Shown: positions 8,090 to 16,755 of the stretch, piece by piece | Numbering within the stretch: the first letter of the stretch is position 1 | Layout of the letters: the number at the start of each line of letters is the position of its first letter | NCBI GenBank assembly: GCA_902615445.1 | Contig: CACMOQ010000001.1 | Span: 1 to 64,000 of the forward strand | DNA from: an uncultured Pelagibacteraceae bacterium | GTDB taxonomy: Bacteria > Pseudomonadota > Alphaproteobacteria > Pelagibacterales > Pelagibacteraceae | Length of the DNA: 64,000 bases | Direction: 5' to 3' | Made by a program: the position numbers and the translations under genes | The notes under the pieces: generated by a model | Told to the model about the DNA's origin: nothing | What the model saw: only the letters and a program-made list of their open reading frames with translations | The model's database searches: none

Positions 8090-8605
8090 ATTTTTTTCTA
8101 TAATTTTTTTTATAGATATTTCTTCATAGTGCTCTGTTGGTTGAACAATCCAGGGATCAGAGTTCAATTTTATAGGACAAAAATCTGGTTCAAATGTTGA
8201 TGATTTTTTTTTCCACAAACACGCTGTTTTTACCTCTTTTATAAAGTCTTTTGTTGGTCCATAGTTTTTTAACCATTCAATACTTTTATTAAGCGTTAAT
8301 CCTGTGTCAGATAAATCGTCAATTAAGAGTACTCGTTTAAAATCCTCATTATTTGCTAAAGAACTTATTTCCCTTGCAAACATTAATTCTCCTTGCTTAT
8401 CTTCAGTGCCTTTTCCGGAGTAACTTTGAATTACTATATAGGCTATTGGTAACTTTAAAATTCGTGACAAGATATCTATGATAGGTGCAGCACCTCTCAT
8501 TATTCCAACGAGTACTGTTGGTTTATAATTTTGATGTATAAGTATTGCTAATTTTTCAACAATCTTGTTATATTCTTCAAAAGTGACTATTAATTTATTT
8601 GTCAT
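8078..8605 (-). CDS. Purine phosphoribosyltransferase (Gpt/Hpt-like)
   Basis: The 175-aa type I phosphoribosyltransferase transfers ribose-5-phosphate from PRPP to a purine base in the cytoplasm. The PRPP-binding signature VLLIDDLSDTGLTL lies at 92-105, and VGIMRGAAPIID near 33-44 is the ribose-phosphate/PPi loop with an RG dipeptide. The C-terminal DPWIVQPTEHYE resembles xanthine/guanine PRTases. It faces the purine permease gene, so uptake and salvage are side by side. Base preference (xanthine, guanine or hypoxanthine) is uncertain. Confidence 0.88.
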   Translation of the reverse strand: MTNKLIVTFEEYNKIVEKLAILIHQNYKPTVLVGIMRGAAPIIDILSRILKLPIAYIVIQSYSGKGTEDKQGELMFAREISSLANNEDFKRVLLIDDLSDTGLTLNKSIEWLKNYGPTKDFIKEVKTACLWKKKSSTFEPDFCPIKLNSDPWIVQPTEHYEEISIKKIIEKNKKG

Positions 8606-8647
8606 TAAAATTTGGTATCACAAAAAAAAAATTAAAAAAGGAGAATT

Positions 8648-8935
8648 ATGAAGGGTTATTGGGTTTGTATATATGAAAAAATCAATAATTTAGAAAAACT
8701 TAAGGAGTATGCAGGCAAAGCTAAGCCAGCTATAGAGAAATTTTCTGGTAAATTCCTAGTTAGAGGTGGAAAAAATAGAACTAATGATGGAGTTGACTCG
8801 CCCAGAACTGTTGTGGTTGAGTTTCCTAATTATGATACTGCCTTAAAGTGCTACGACTCAAAAGACTATCAAGAAGCTCATAATATTTTAAAAGGTCATG
8901 TCGTAAGACATCATCAGCTTGTCGAGGGTAATTAA
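8648..8935 (+). CDS. DUF1330 family protein
   Basis: A 95-aa protein of the DUF1330 family, a ferredoxin-like (dimeric alpha-beta barrel) fold without a defined reaction. MKGYWVCIYEKI opens the protein, GGKNRTNDGVDSPRTVVVEFPNYDTAL is central (positions about 38-70), and it ends YQEAHNILKGHVVRHHQLVEG; the order of V-E-F-P, D-x-A-x-x-x-Y and S-x-x-Y-Q is the family pattern. A GGAG Shine-Dalgarno precedes the ATG by 6 nt. Its TAA stop interlocks with that of the convergent glycosylase gene (shared TTAA). Function unknown. Confidence 0.82.
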   Translation: MKGYWVCIYEKINNLEKLKEYAGKAKPAIEKFSGKFLVRGGKNRTNDGVDSPRTVVVEFPNYDTALKCYDSKDYQEAHNILKGHVVRHHQLVEGN

Positions 8936-9567
8936 TACTGTATCGGCTCTGGATCAATACTACGCCAAAGATACCATGTTGCGACCGAACAATATGGTGA
9001 AAACCTTTTATTCAATAAGTTGATAAATGAATCTGGTGGTAAGTAATTCTTATTATAATTTTTTGAGATTGCTCTTAATAAGCCTATGTCTTGTATTGGC
9101 CAAATGTTTGGTCTGTTGTAAGTAAATAATAATATCATCTCAGCCGACCACCTTCCAATTTGTTTTAATTTAGAAAGATAAATTATCGCCTCTTCATCAT
9201 TCATGCTGACAATAAGTTTTGGGTCAAAGCTATTATCTAATATTTGTTTAGATAAGCTTTTTATTCCATTAACTTTTTGTTTACTTAATCCACAACTTTT
9301 TAATTGAATTGAGGACAATTTTTTAACTGTTTTTGCGTTGATTTTATTCTTACATTTTTTTTTAAATTTTAGAAAGACTGAATTTGCAGCTGCTACACTT
9401 ATTTGCTGTCCAATTATACTCTTGCATAATGAAAAGAAAATATCTCGTCTAGATGTTAATATTATCTCTGTAGGGCTTTCATATCTTTTAATTAATTTTG
9501 CCATAACTTTATCTTTTTGGGATAAATACCTTTTTGCTTTATTCCAATATTTAGGAATATTAGTCAT
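8932..9567 (-). CDS. DNA-3-methyladenine glycosylase II (AlkA-like, HhH-GPD)
   Basis: A base-excision repair glycosylase of 211 aa that removes alkylated bases. It carries the HhH-GPD superfamily core: SIIGQQISVAAANSVF at about 50-65, the helix-hairpin-helix LKQIGRWSAEMILLF at 134-148, and the catalytic Asp160 in WPIQDIGL. It lacks the N-terminal AlkA extension of E. coli (282 aa), as in short AlkA/MagIII-type enzymes. No iron-sulfur cysteine cluster is present, which argues against Nth or MutY. It overlaps the next gene upstream (EamA permease) by 8 bp, suggesting cotranscription. Confidence 0.88.
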   Translation of the reverse strand: MTNIPKYWNKAKRYLSQKDKVMAKLIKRYESPTEIILTSRRDIFFSLCKSIIGQQISVAAANSVFLKFKKKCKNKINAKTVKKLSSIQLKSCGLSKQKVNGIKSLSKQILDNSFDPKLIVSMNDEEAIIYLSKLKQIGRWSAEMILLFTYNRPNIWPIQDIGLLRAISKNYNKNYLPPDSFINLLNKRFSPYCSVATWYLWRSIDPEPIQY

Positions 9568-10444
9568 TTAAAGGCTCAGGAGTAATAACTTTCTTTTTGT
9601 AAATCTCTCTTCTAAAAATTATTAATGTTGAAATTATTACTAAGAAAGCTCCAAAAAGTGTTTTGATTGTTGGAATTTCATCCCAAATTAAATAGCCAAA
9701 AATTATTGCAAAAACTAACGCTAAGTATTTAAGTGGAGTAACAAGTGAGACTTCTGAGTATTTGTAAGACTGACTTAACCACAAATTAGCAACTCCTCCA
9801 AAAATTCCAACAAAAGATAATAAAATCAAATGATTAAAACTTGGCATAACCCACCCTTGTGGAATAGTGAAAAAACTTAATATCATAATTGATAGAGAAA
9901 AATAAAAAGAAATTAACCATACTGGTTCGGTTGAGGAAAGTTGTCTGATTGTTATTGCTACATAAGAAAGTCCTAAACAAAAAATTATTGGAAAAATATA
10001 ATAAATATTTAACTCACTTAGTCCCGGTTCTGTAATAATCAAAATTCCAATGAAACCTATAATTACTGCTAACCATCTGAAAATACCAACTTTTTCACTC
10101 AATAAAAAAATTGAGAAGATTGTAGTAAATATCGGTGCTGCAAATGATATACTTACAACTGTTGCTAAAGGTAATTCTCGCAATGCAATAAATATTGATA
10201 CTAAAGCAATTAATCCAGAAGTGCATCTTAACAAATGTAAACCTGGTCTCTTAGTCTGATAAAAATTATGGAGCCTTTCCTTTGGAATAATAAAAAAATA
10301 AAAAATTATTCCAAAAAAGCCTCTAAAAAACAACACTTGCCCAATTGGATAATCAACAGACCATTTGACTATAATATCCATTAAAGAAAAGGCACAAATG
10401 GACATAAACATGTACAAAAAACCCAATTGATTTTTACTAAGCAT
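9560..10444 (-). CDS. EamA/DMT-superfamily transporter
   Basis: The 294-aa inner-membrane protein has ten predicted hydrophobic helices in two EamA repeats (about 8-140 and 150-280), typical of the drug/metabolite transporter superfamily. Examples are the helix starting FLYMFMSICAFSLMDIIVK and, in repeat 2, a loop containing YKYSEVSLVTPLKYLALVFA. Substrate cannot be told. These proteins export amino acids, nucleotides or other metabolites, or act as permeases. Overlap with the downstream glycosylase gene suggests an operon. Confidence 0.85.
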   Translation of the reverse strand: MLSKNQLGFLYMFMSICAFSLMDIIVKWSVDYPIGQVLFFRGFFGIIFYFFIIPKERLHNFYQTKRPGLHLLRCTSGLIALVSIFIALRELPLATVVSISFAAPIFTTIFSIFLLSEKVGIFRWLAVIIGFIGILIITEPGLSELNIYYIFPIIFCLGLSYVAITIRQLSSTEPVWLISFYFSLSIMILSFFTIPQGWVMPSFNHLILLSFVGIFGGVANLWLSQSYKYSEVSLVTPLKYLALVFAIIFGYLIWDEIPTIKTLFGAFLVIISTLIIFRREIYKKKVITPEPLND

Positions 10445-10479
10445 ATGAATAATTTGTAAATTAATTTATTTGATAATCA

Positions 10480-10923
10480 ATGGAAATAGCAGTTTTAGCA
10501 TTAGGATGTTTTTGGGGACCAGAAATTAAATTTAGTAAAATCGATGGAATTATCAAAACTGAGGTTGGTTATTGTGGTGGCGATAGCCCTACAACTACTT
10601 ATAAAGAAGTATGCACAGGTAACACAAACCATGCTGAAGTTGTCAAACTTGATTTTGATGAAAAAATAATAAGCTATGAAAAGATTTTGAAAATTTTTTT
10701 TCAAATCCATGATCCAACCACTTTAAACTCTCAAGGGCCAGATTTCGGTACACAATACAGAAGTGAGATTTTTTACTTAAATGACAAGCAAAAAATTATA
10801 GCTGAAGAAGTGTTGAAAGATACAAATGAAAGATTATCAGGGAAAGTTGTTACAAAAATTTCTTTACTTAAGAATTACTGTACAGCTGAGGAATACCATC
10901 AAAAATATTTAGAAAAAAGATAA
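10480..10923 (+). CDS. msrA: Peptide-methionine (S)-S-oxide reductase MsrA
   Basis: Repairs oxidised methionine in proteins. The catalytic Cys10 is in the GCFWGPE signature. Further family segments are VGYCGG, VCTGNTNHAEVV, IHDPTTLNSQGPDFGTQYRS and the C-terminal CTAEEYHQKYL. The protein is short (147 aa against 155-215), lacking N- and C-terminal extensions. Cysteines at 10, 32, 45 and 133 give several possible resolving residues; C32 replaces the Ala of the common GYAGG motif. The stop is 1 nt before the start of the sulfurtransferase gene, so the two are probably cotranscribed. Confidence 0.93.
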   Translation: MEIAVLALGCFWGPEIKFSKIDGIIKTEVGYCGGDSPTTTYKEVCTGNTNHAEVVKLDFDEKIISYEKILKIFFQIHDPTTLNSQGPDFGTQYRSEIFYLNDKQKIIAEEVLKDTNERLSGKVVTKISLLKNYCTAEEYHQKYLEKR

Positions 10924-10924
10924 A

Positions 10925-11740
10925 ATGTCTCTGGTAGAAACTGACTGGCTAGATCAAAATCTTAATGACGTCAAAATAATTGATTGTTCATGGCATTTGC
11001 CCCAAACTAAAAGAGTTGGTTTCGAAGAATATAAAAAAGTGCATATTCCAAATGCAATTTTTTTTGATCTAGATAAAAATTCAAAAAAAAATACTAGCTT
11101 ACCTCATATGTTAGTAGAAAAAACAGACTGGGAAGAAATAGTATCTAAAATGGGAATTAAAAATGATGATAAAATCATCATTTACGATAACTCTGATGTT
11201 ATTAGTTCATGTAGATGTTGGTTTAATTTTATTTATTTTGGACACAACTCTGAAATGGTCCATGTATTAAATGGGGGATTAAAAAAATGGATAAAAGAAA
11301 AAAGAAAAATTACTGAGGATTTTAAGAAAATTGAAATAAGTGAATACAAAGGATCAGAAAATAAAGCGTTGATAAAAAATATGAAAATGATTGATCAAAA
11401 TATAGATACGCAAGAATTCAAAGTAATTGATGCAAGAAGCAGAGAAAGATTTGAAGGAAAAATACCAGAGCCAAGAAAGGGTTTACGAAGTGGTAACATA
11501 AAGAATTCTTGGTGTTTGCCTTTTACTGAATGTTTAAATGATGACAAAACTTTCAAAAACAAAAAAGATCTTCAAATGATTTTTGATGCTTATATAAAAA
11601 ATAGTCAAGAAACAGAGATTGTTTTCTCATGTGGATCTGGTGTTACTGCATGTGTTTTGGCACTAGCTTATTCTTTAATAAATGATAAATATCGTCCATG
11701 TATTTACGATGGCTCTTGGGCTGAGTATGGGAAAATTTAA
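10925..11740 (+). CDS. sseA: 3-mercaptopyruvate sulfurtransferase (rhodanese family)
   Basis: Two rhodanese domains (about 1-125 and 150-271). The C-terminal one carries the active-site Cys236 in CGSGVTA, the mercaptopyruvate sulfurtransferase version of the loop (thiosulfate sulfurtransferases have CRKGVTA). VIDARSRERFEGK and PEPRKGLRSGNIKNS are typical substrate-site segments of the second domain. The enzyme transfers sulfur from 3-mercaptopyruvate to an acceptor. At 271 aa its length is normal. It abuts msrA upstream and the RND adaptor gene 6 bp downstream, so all may share a transcript. Confidence 0.9.
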   Translation: MSLVETDWLDQNLNDVKIIDCSWHLPQTKRVGFEEYKKVHIPNAIFFDLDKNSKKNTSLPHMLVEKTDWEEIVSKMGIKNDDKIIIYDNSDVISSCRCWFNFIYFGHNSEMVHVLNGGLKKWIKEKRKITEDFKKIEISEYKGSENKALIKNMKMIDQNIDTQEFKVIDARSRERFEGKIPEPRKGLRSGNIKNSWCLPFTECLNDDKTFKNKKDLQMIFDAYIKNSQETEIVFSCGSGVTACVLALAYSLINDKYRPCIYDGSWAEYGKI

Positions 11741-11746
11741 ACGAAT

Positions 11747-12616
11747 ATGAAAAGATCTACAAAAATTATTTCTATTATATCAATATTTTTTTTGATTATA
11801 GCAAGTGTAATAATTGCGAGAGCAATGATTGGTAGCCACTTCAAAAAAAAATTCAGCAAACAACCACCCCCGGGAATAATAGTTACCGAGGTTAAAAAAC
11901 ATGAATTCTCTGAAAAAATTGAAACTTTTGGTACTGCTGTCTCAAAAAGATCTAAAACTTTTAAAATTAAGAAAGAAGATCTATATGAGGATTTGAAATT
12001 CAAAGATTTTGTAAAAGAGGGTGATATTTTAATAAAGCTTAAAAGTGGAAATATCTTAGCTCCTTTTGATGGTGTACTAGGATATACTGGCTTAACTGAA
12101 GATATACTTGTTTCTGACAATATATTCATAATAACACTAGACGATAACTCAACAATCTATTCAGATATAAAAATTCCTGAAAATTATTCTGCCTCTATTC
12201 AAAAAGAGTTACCTGTTGATGTGAGGATTTCAAGTTATAAAGATAAAATTTTTCAAGGTGAAATAGATTTTGTCTCAAGTAGAATAAATGCAGATACAAG
12301 AAGTTTATTATGTAGAATTAAAGTAAAAAATGAAAATTTAGAATTAATTTCAGGATCTTTATTAGAAGTGAGTATTAAATTTAATTTAAGAAATTCTGTA
12401 GGAGTGCCAGATACGAGTATTATGGTAGAAGGTGATAAATCATTTGTCTATAAAATTTCAGACAAAAATATCGCAAATAAAATAAATGTCACTACAGGGA
12501 TTAGATTTAATAAAAATATTGAAATTATCTCTGGGTTAAATGAAGGGGACATTATAGCAGCCGAAGGTCTAAAAAAAGTTCGACCTAAAGGGAAAATTAA
12601 ACCTATAATCAAATAA
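11747..12616 (+). CDS. RND efflux periplasmic adaptor lacking the alpha-hairpin (MFP family)
   Basis: The 289-aa adaptor has an N-terminal membrane anchor (about 7-28), not a lipobox, and then lipoyl, beta-barrel and membrane-proximal domains. The two lipoyl half-motifs FVKEGDILIKL and ILAPFDGVLG are joined by only about three residues (near 98-101), where normal MFPs insert a coiled-coil hairpin of 60 or more residues that docks to the TolC-type channel. This explains the short length (typical 350-400). The rest looks complete, including DIKIPE and the C-terminal GLNEGDIIAAEGL. The gene is immediately upstream of the RND pump gene with no gap. Functional coupling to an outer-membrane channel is uncertain. 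Confidence 0.9.
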   Translation: MKRSTKIISIISIFFLIIASVIIARAMIGSHFKKKFSKQPPPGIIVTEVKKHEFSEKIETFGTAVSKRSKTFKIKKEDLYEDLKFKDFVKEGDILIKLKSGNILAPFDGVLGYTGLTEDILVSDNIFIITLDDNSTIYSDIKIPENYSASIQKELPVDVRISSYKDKIFQGEIDFVSSRINADTRSLLCRIKVKNENLELISGSLLEVSIKFNLRNSVGVPDTSIMVEGDKSFVYKISDKNIANKINVTTGIRFNKNIEIISGLNEGDIIAAEGLKKVRPKGKIKPIIK

Positions 12617-15600
12617 ATGTTCATCACTGAATTAAGCATTAAAAGACCGACAGTATCCTGGGTAATGTCTCTAATTTTAATTATTTTTGGTTTATTCGTT
12701 TTTTGGAAATTACCTGTTAGAGAGCTACCAAGTGGTATTCAGCCGCCTGTTGTTCAGGTACAAGTTGATTACAAATCTGCTTCAGCTTCTATTGTAGATC
12801 AAGAAATAACTCAAGTAGTAGAAGATGTCATCGGTGGTGCAGAAGGTATAAAAAATATTGATTCTAAATCAGAGAATGGAAGAAGCACGATAAACATTGA
12901 ATTTGATACAAGCATAGATTTAGATAATGCTGCGAATGATATTAGAGAGCGTGTAGCAAGGATTACTGACAATCTTCCCTCTGAGTCTAATCCTCCCCAA
13001 ATATTAAAAAGAGCAGCAGGCTTTACAACAACAATGTGGTTATCTTTGTCATCATCAACTTGGAGCGATTTAGAACTAGGAGATTACGCTGAGCGTTTTT
13101 TAATAGACCAATTTTCTAGTGTAAAAAATGTTGGGAGAATAAGAGTTGGAGGATTAAGAGAGCTGAGTATAAGAGTATGGGTTGATCCAATTAAATTAGC
13201 AGCAAATGACCTGACTATACAAGAAGTTGAAATCGCATTACGTGGGGAAAATATAAGTCTACCAGCCGGAACGCTAGAAGCAGATAATATTGATCTTACT
13301 TTAAATTTAGATAAATCTTACAACGATATTGAGTCCATTAAACAATTACCTATAAAAAAAAATGACAACAAGGTTATTTTATTATCAGATGTTGCAAATA
13401 TAGAATTCGGCCCAGTTTCAGAAAAAACTCTTTTTAAAGCTCAAACAAAAGATCAAATAAACTTAAAAACTGTTGGAATAGGTATTTATGCAAAAAGTGG
13501 GGCTTCCACAGTTGAACTTTCAAAAAATGTTAAAAAAAAAATCATTGAGGTTAAAAAGTCTTTGCCTGAAGAACTAGATTTAAGAGTCTCTTTTAATAGG
13601 GCAAATTATGTTGAAGCGGCCATTGAAGAAGTTTACAAAACCCTCATAATTGCTTTTGTTTTAGTTGTATTAATAATTTACTTATTCTTAGGAAGCCTGA
13701 AAGCAGTAGTGGTACCTGCCATTGCTTTACCTGTTAGTTTAATAGCCTCATTTTTAGGACTTTATATATTTGGATTATCAATAAATATTTTTGTTCTCTT
13801 AAGTTTTATCCTGGCAATAGGCATTATTACTGACGACTCGGTGATTATGACAGATGCAATATACAGAAGGATAGAAAACGGAGAAACACCTTTAGTGGCA
13901 GCATATAGAGGTTCTAAACAAATTTCATTTGCGATAGTAGCCACAACTTTAATTTTGGTAGCTGTTTTTTTACCTCTGATTTTTATAGAGGGTATAACAG
14001 GAACGTTGTTTAAAGAAACTGCCATCGCATTATCTTTTTCAATTATTATATCCTCTTTCGTAGCACTGACCTTATCGCCAATGCTTGCAAGTAAATTTTT
14101 AAACAAGAAAAAATCTAAGAAAATTTTTGTTCAAAAATTTGATAAAATTTTTTCTAGTTTTTCAAATTTTTATGAGGATTCATTAGAAGTTGTTGTAAAT
14201 AAAGCTAAATCAGTTGGTGTTTTCATAATATTTATAATGATCACATCAGCGTTATTATTTAATTTTTCAAAGAAAGAATTGTTGCCTATGGAGGACCGTG
14301 GGGCTTACTTAATTATTGGAGCAACAGATGAGGGAAGTTCATTTGAGTATACTCAAGAGCAAGCTCAAAAGGTTGAGGCAAGGTTGCTTCCGCTCCTCCA
14401 AGCTGAGAATAGTCCATATTCAAGATTTATAATGAGAGTTCCAGGTTTTGGAAATTCTGCGAATTCATATAATAGTTTTATAATTATTGCTCTCCTCGAT
14501 GATTGGAAAAAAAGGGAAAAAAGTCAGCAAGTTGTCCTTAGAGAGGCAATTGGAAAAATTGTAACTTTACCACAGGCTTTAGCATTCCCTATATCGCCTC
14601 AATCAATAAGAGTATCCAACTACAACAAACCTGTTCAGATGGTAATCTATGGAAATACTTATGATGAACTAGAGTTAATACAAAAAAAAGTAATTAGAGC
14701 ACTCAGATCTAATAAAAATTTATCAAGAATTGAGTCAGATTACAATCGGAATAAACCTGAAGTAAAATTAGTTGTAAACAAAAATAAAGCTAAAGATCTA
14801 GGAGTTTCAACTAAAACAATAGGTGAAACGCTTGAGACTTTATACGGTGGCAAAAAGATCACAACCTTTAATAAATTAGGCAAAGAATACCCAATAATTG
14901 TTCAGCAATACATATCTGATAGAAGAAACAAAGATGGAATTTCTAAAATATTTGTGCGTTCCGAAACAAACACAAAACTGATTTCCATGGCAAATCTTAT
15001 AAGTTTTAAGAATGAAGGAACTGCTAAACAACTAGCTCGATATAACCGACAAAGAGCAGTGACTATCTCGGCAAACATAAATGAAGGCTATACTTTAACT
15101 GAAGCAATAAAGTTCTTTGAAAATGTAATGTCCGATATAGCCCCAAAAAATCAAATTACTTGGAAGGGAAAATCTGAGGAAATTAAGGAAACGAGTAATG
15201 AATTATTTATTATATTTGCTTTAGCCTTACTGACTGCTTATTTAGTAATGGCTGCAACATTCAACTCTTTTATACATCCATTTATAATAATATTGACTGT
15301 CCCATTGGCTATTTTTGGAGGATTAGTATTTATTCTTTTTTTAAATAGTTCAGTGAATATTTTTTCTCAAATCGCTTTGATCATACTGATAGGAATTTCA
15401 ACAAAAAATAGTATTTTAATTGTCGATTATGCTAATCAAATAAGAGCAACAGGAAAAAATATTATTTCAGCAGTTAAAGAAGCGTGTTTAATAAGATTTA
15501 GACCTATAATAATGACATCATTAAGTACAATGATCGCGATGTTACCTTTAGTTATAGGAAATATTGGCCCAGGTGCTGGGGAAGGCTCGAGATTAGCAGT

Positions 15601-15745
15601 AGGTTCAACAATCTTAGGAGGAATGATAATTTCAACATTTTTTACTTTATATGTTACACCAACAATGTATCTAGCATTAGCTAAAAATACTAAAAGAATT
15701 GACTCGGTTGATTTAGAGCTAAAGAGAGAATTGTTTAAAAAATAA
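12617..15745 (+). CDS. RND efflux permease, HAE1 (AcrB/MexF) family
   Basis: A proton-driven inner-membrane exporter of 1042 aa with the RND pattern: TM1 at about 12-32, a large periplasmic loop, TMs 2-6 (about 335-495), a second loop and TMs 8-12 at the end. The proton-relay residues are present: Asp406-Asp407 in GIITDDSVIM on TM4 and Lys930 in ISTKNSILIVDYANQ on TM10. The start, MFITELSIKRPTVSW, is typical of the HAE1 subfamily. It directly follows the adaptor gene. No outer-membrane factor gene is nearby, so a TolC encoded elsewhere would be needed. Substrates are unknown. Confidence 0.95.
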   Translation: MFITELSIKRPTVSWVMSLILIIFGLFVFWKLPVRELPSGIQPPVVQVQVDYKSASASIVDQEITQVVEDVIGGAEGIKNIDSKSENGRSTINIEFDTSIDLDNAANDIRERVARITDNLPSESNPPQILKRAAGFTTTMWLSLSSSTWSDLELGDYAERFLIDQFSSVKNVGRIRVGGLRELSIRVWVDPIKLAANDLTIQEVEIALRGENISLPAGTLEADNIDLTLNLDKSYNDIESIKQLPIKKNDNKVILLSDVANIEFGPVSEKTLFKAQTKDQINLKTVGIGIYAKSGASTVELSKNVKKKIIEVKKSLPEELDLRVSFNRANYVEAAIEEVYKTLIIAFVLVVLIIYLFLGSLKAVVVPAIALPVSLIASFLGLYIFGLSINIFVLLSFILAIGIITDDSVIMTDAIYRRIENGETPLVAAYRGSKQISFAIVATTLILVAVFLPLIFIEGITGTLFKETAIALSFSIIISSFVALTLSPMLASKFLNKKKSKKIFVQKFDKIFSSFSNFYEDSLEVVVNKAKSVGVFIIFIMITSALLFNFSKKELLPMEDRGAYLIIGATDEGSSFEYTQEQAQKVEARLLPLLQAENSPYSRFIMRVPGFGNSANSYNSFIIIALLDDWKKREKSQQVVLREAIGKIVTLPQALAFPISPQSIRVSNYNKPVQMVIYGNTYDELELIQKKVIRALRSNKNLSRIESDYNRNKPEVKLVVNKNKAKDLGVSTKTIGETLETLYGGKKITTFNKLGKEYPIIVQQYISDRRNKDGISKIFVRSETNTKLISMANLISFKNEGTAKQLARYNRQRAVTISANINEGYTLTEAIKFFENVMSDIAPKNQITWKGKSEEIKETSNELFIIFALALLTAYLVMAATFNSFIHPFIIILTVPLAIFGGLVFILFLNSSVNIFSQIALIILIGISTKNSILIVDYANQIRATGKNIISAVKEACLIRFRPIIMTSLSTMIAMLPLVIGNIGPGAGEGSRLAVGSTILGGMIISTFFTLYVTPTMYLALAKNTKRIDSVDLELKRELFKK

Positions 15746-16334
15746 TATATTTATTATTATTAAGATTATTTTTACATCCAGACAGTTGTTTTTTATAAAT
15801 ATTAGACTGTTTCTCTACTTTTTTGGCTAATTTTATCACTTTTTTATTTTTTTTATAATATTTATAATTTCCCCATCCCTCATGATAAGCAAGATACTGT
15901 CTAAATGCATCTTTTTTTGAAATTTTAAGAATATTTTCAGTTTTACTTGTATACCATCCAATAAAATCAACGCTATCCTTAAATCTCGCTCTTGTTGCAA
16001 ATTTATTTCCTGTTTCTTTTTTATACTGTTCCCATGTCCCTCTAACTGCCTGTGAATATCCAAATGAGCTTGAGGGTCTTTTAAAAGGTATTACTTTAAA
16101 AATTTTTTGTCTTGGAGGCTTAGCTAACCAGTCAAAATCGGATTCCATTTTAATTATTGCTAATTGAATATATATTGGTGTACCCCATTCTCTCTCTACC
16201 TTTTTGGTATGTTTGTACCAGAGATATCTTTCATTAAAAATAGAACAGCTATTAGCTGTATTATTAGGCATTGATGAGCATCCAGTTAGTAAAAATATAA
16301 TTAAGATTAATAATTTATTTTTTAAAATAACCAT
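15735..16334 (-). CDS. Lipoprotein with SLT (lytic transglycosylase-like) domain
   Basis: The 199-aa product has a lipoprotein signal with lipobox LLTGC (Cys19). The mature part looks like a goose-lysozyme/SLT-type domain: IQLAIIKMESDFDW with the putative catalytic Glu64, SSFGYSQAVRGTWEQYK, DFIGWYTSKT and YLAYHEGWGNYK. Lytic transglycosylases cleave glycan strands of peptidoglycan to anhydro-muropeptides. It overlaps the VanZ-like gene upstream by 20 bp and is convergent with the RND gene (11-bp overlap). Enzymatic activity is inferred from the motif order only. Confidence 0.8.
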   Translation of the reverse strand: MVILKNKLLILIIFLLTGCSSMPNNTANSCSIFNERYLWYKHTKKVEREWGTPIYIQLAIIKMESDFDWLAKPPRQKIFKVIPFKRPSSSFGYSQAVRGTWEQYKKETGNKFATRARFKDSVDFIGWYTSKTENILKISKKDAFRQYLAYHEGWGNYKYYKKNKKVIKLAKKVEKQSNIYKKQLSGCKNNLNNNKYIIF

Positions 16335-16710
16335 ATTTCTTTATAAGAATATTACTTATAATTACAATAAAGACACCTAATAAATTTCCTAATAAATCTG
16401 ACCACTCAAAGCTTCTCCCTGGAATAATTAAATGAAATGTTTCTAAGATAATCGAAAGAAGAATTAGATAAATTGCTAACAATCTAATATGTTTTTTTTT
16501 TATAAAGCTTAAAAAACCTATTATTGAAATTAGAGTAAAGACATAAAAGTGATTCGAGGATATAAAAAAATCTGGTGTTAGTTGCGGTTGAATATTTTTA
16601 TTATCATATATAATTATCCCCAATAAACTTCCAGGAAAAAGATACAAAAATATCAAAATAACGTTTAAAAAATAAAAAATTATTTTAAATTTGGAAAAAA
16701 AATTAGTCAT
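16315..16710 (-). CDS. VanZ-like small membrane protein
   Basis: The 131-aa protein has four hydrophobic helices (about 10-30, 50-70, 75-95, 105-125). The segment ILETFHLIIPGRSFEWSDLL followed by GNLLGVF matches the VanZ-family pattern of E-x-x-Q/H, P-G-R, then D and N-x-x-G. VanZ homologues have no settled role outside teicoplanin resistance. It is cotranscribed with, and overlaps, the SLT lipoprotein gene, so a cell-envelope role is plausible. Confidence 0.72.
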   Translation of the reverse strand: MTNFFSKFKIIFYFLNVILIFLYLFPGSLLGIIIYDNKNIQPQLTPDFFISSNHFYVFTLISIIGFLSFIKKKHIRLLAIYLILLSIILETFHLIIPGRSFEWSDLLGNLLGVFIVIISNILIKKYGYFKK

Positions 16711-16755
16711 TTAATTATATAGTTTTATTTATAAATATATTTTAAAAATAACAAC

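Noticed and set aside
13762-14106. 114-codon minus-strand open frame inside the RND pump gene.
   Set aside because: Shadow of a conserved transmembrane region; composition follows the opposite-strand codon pattern.
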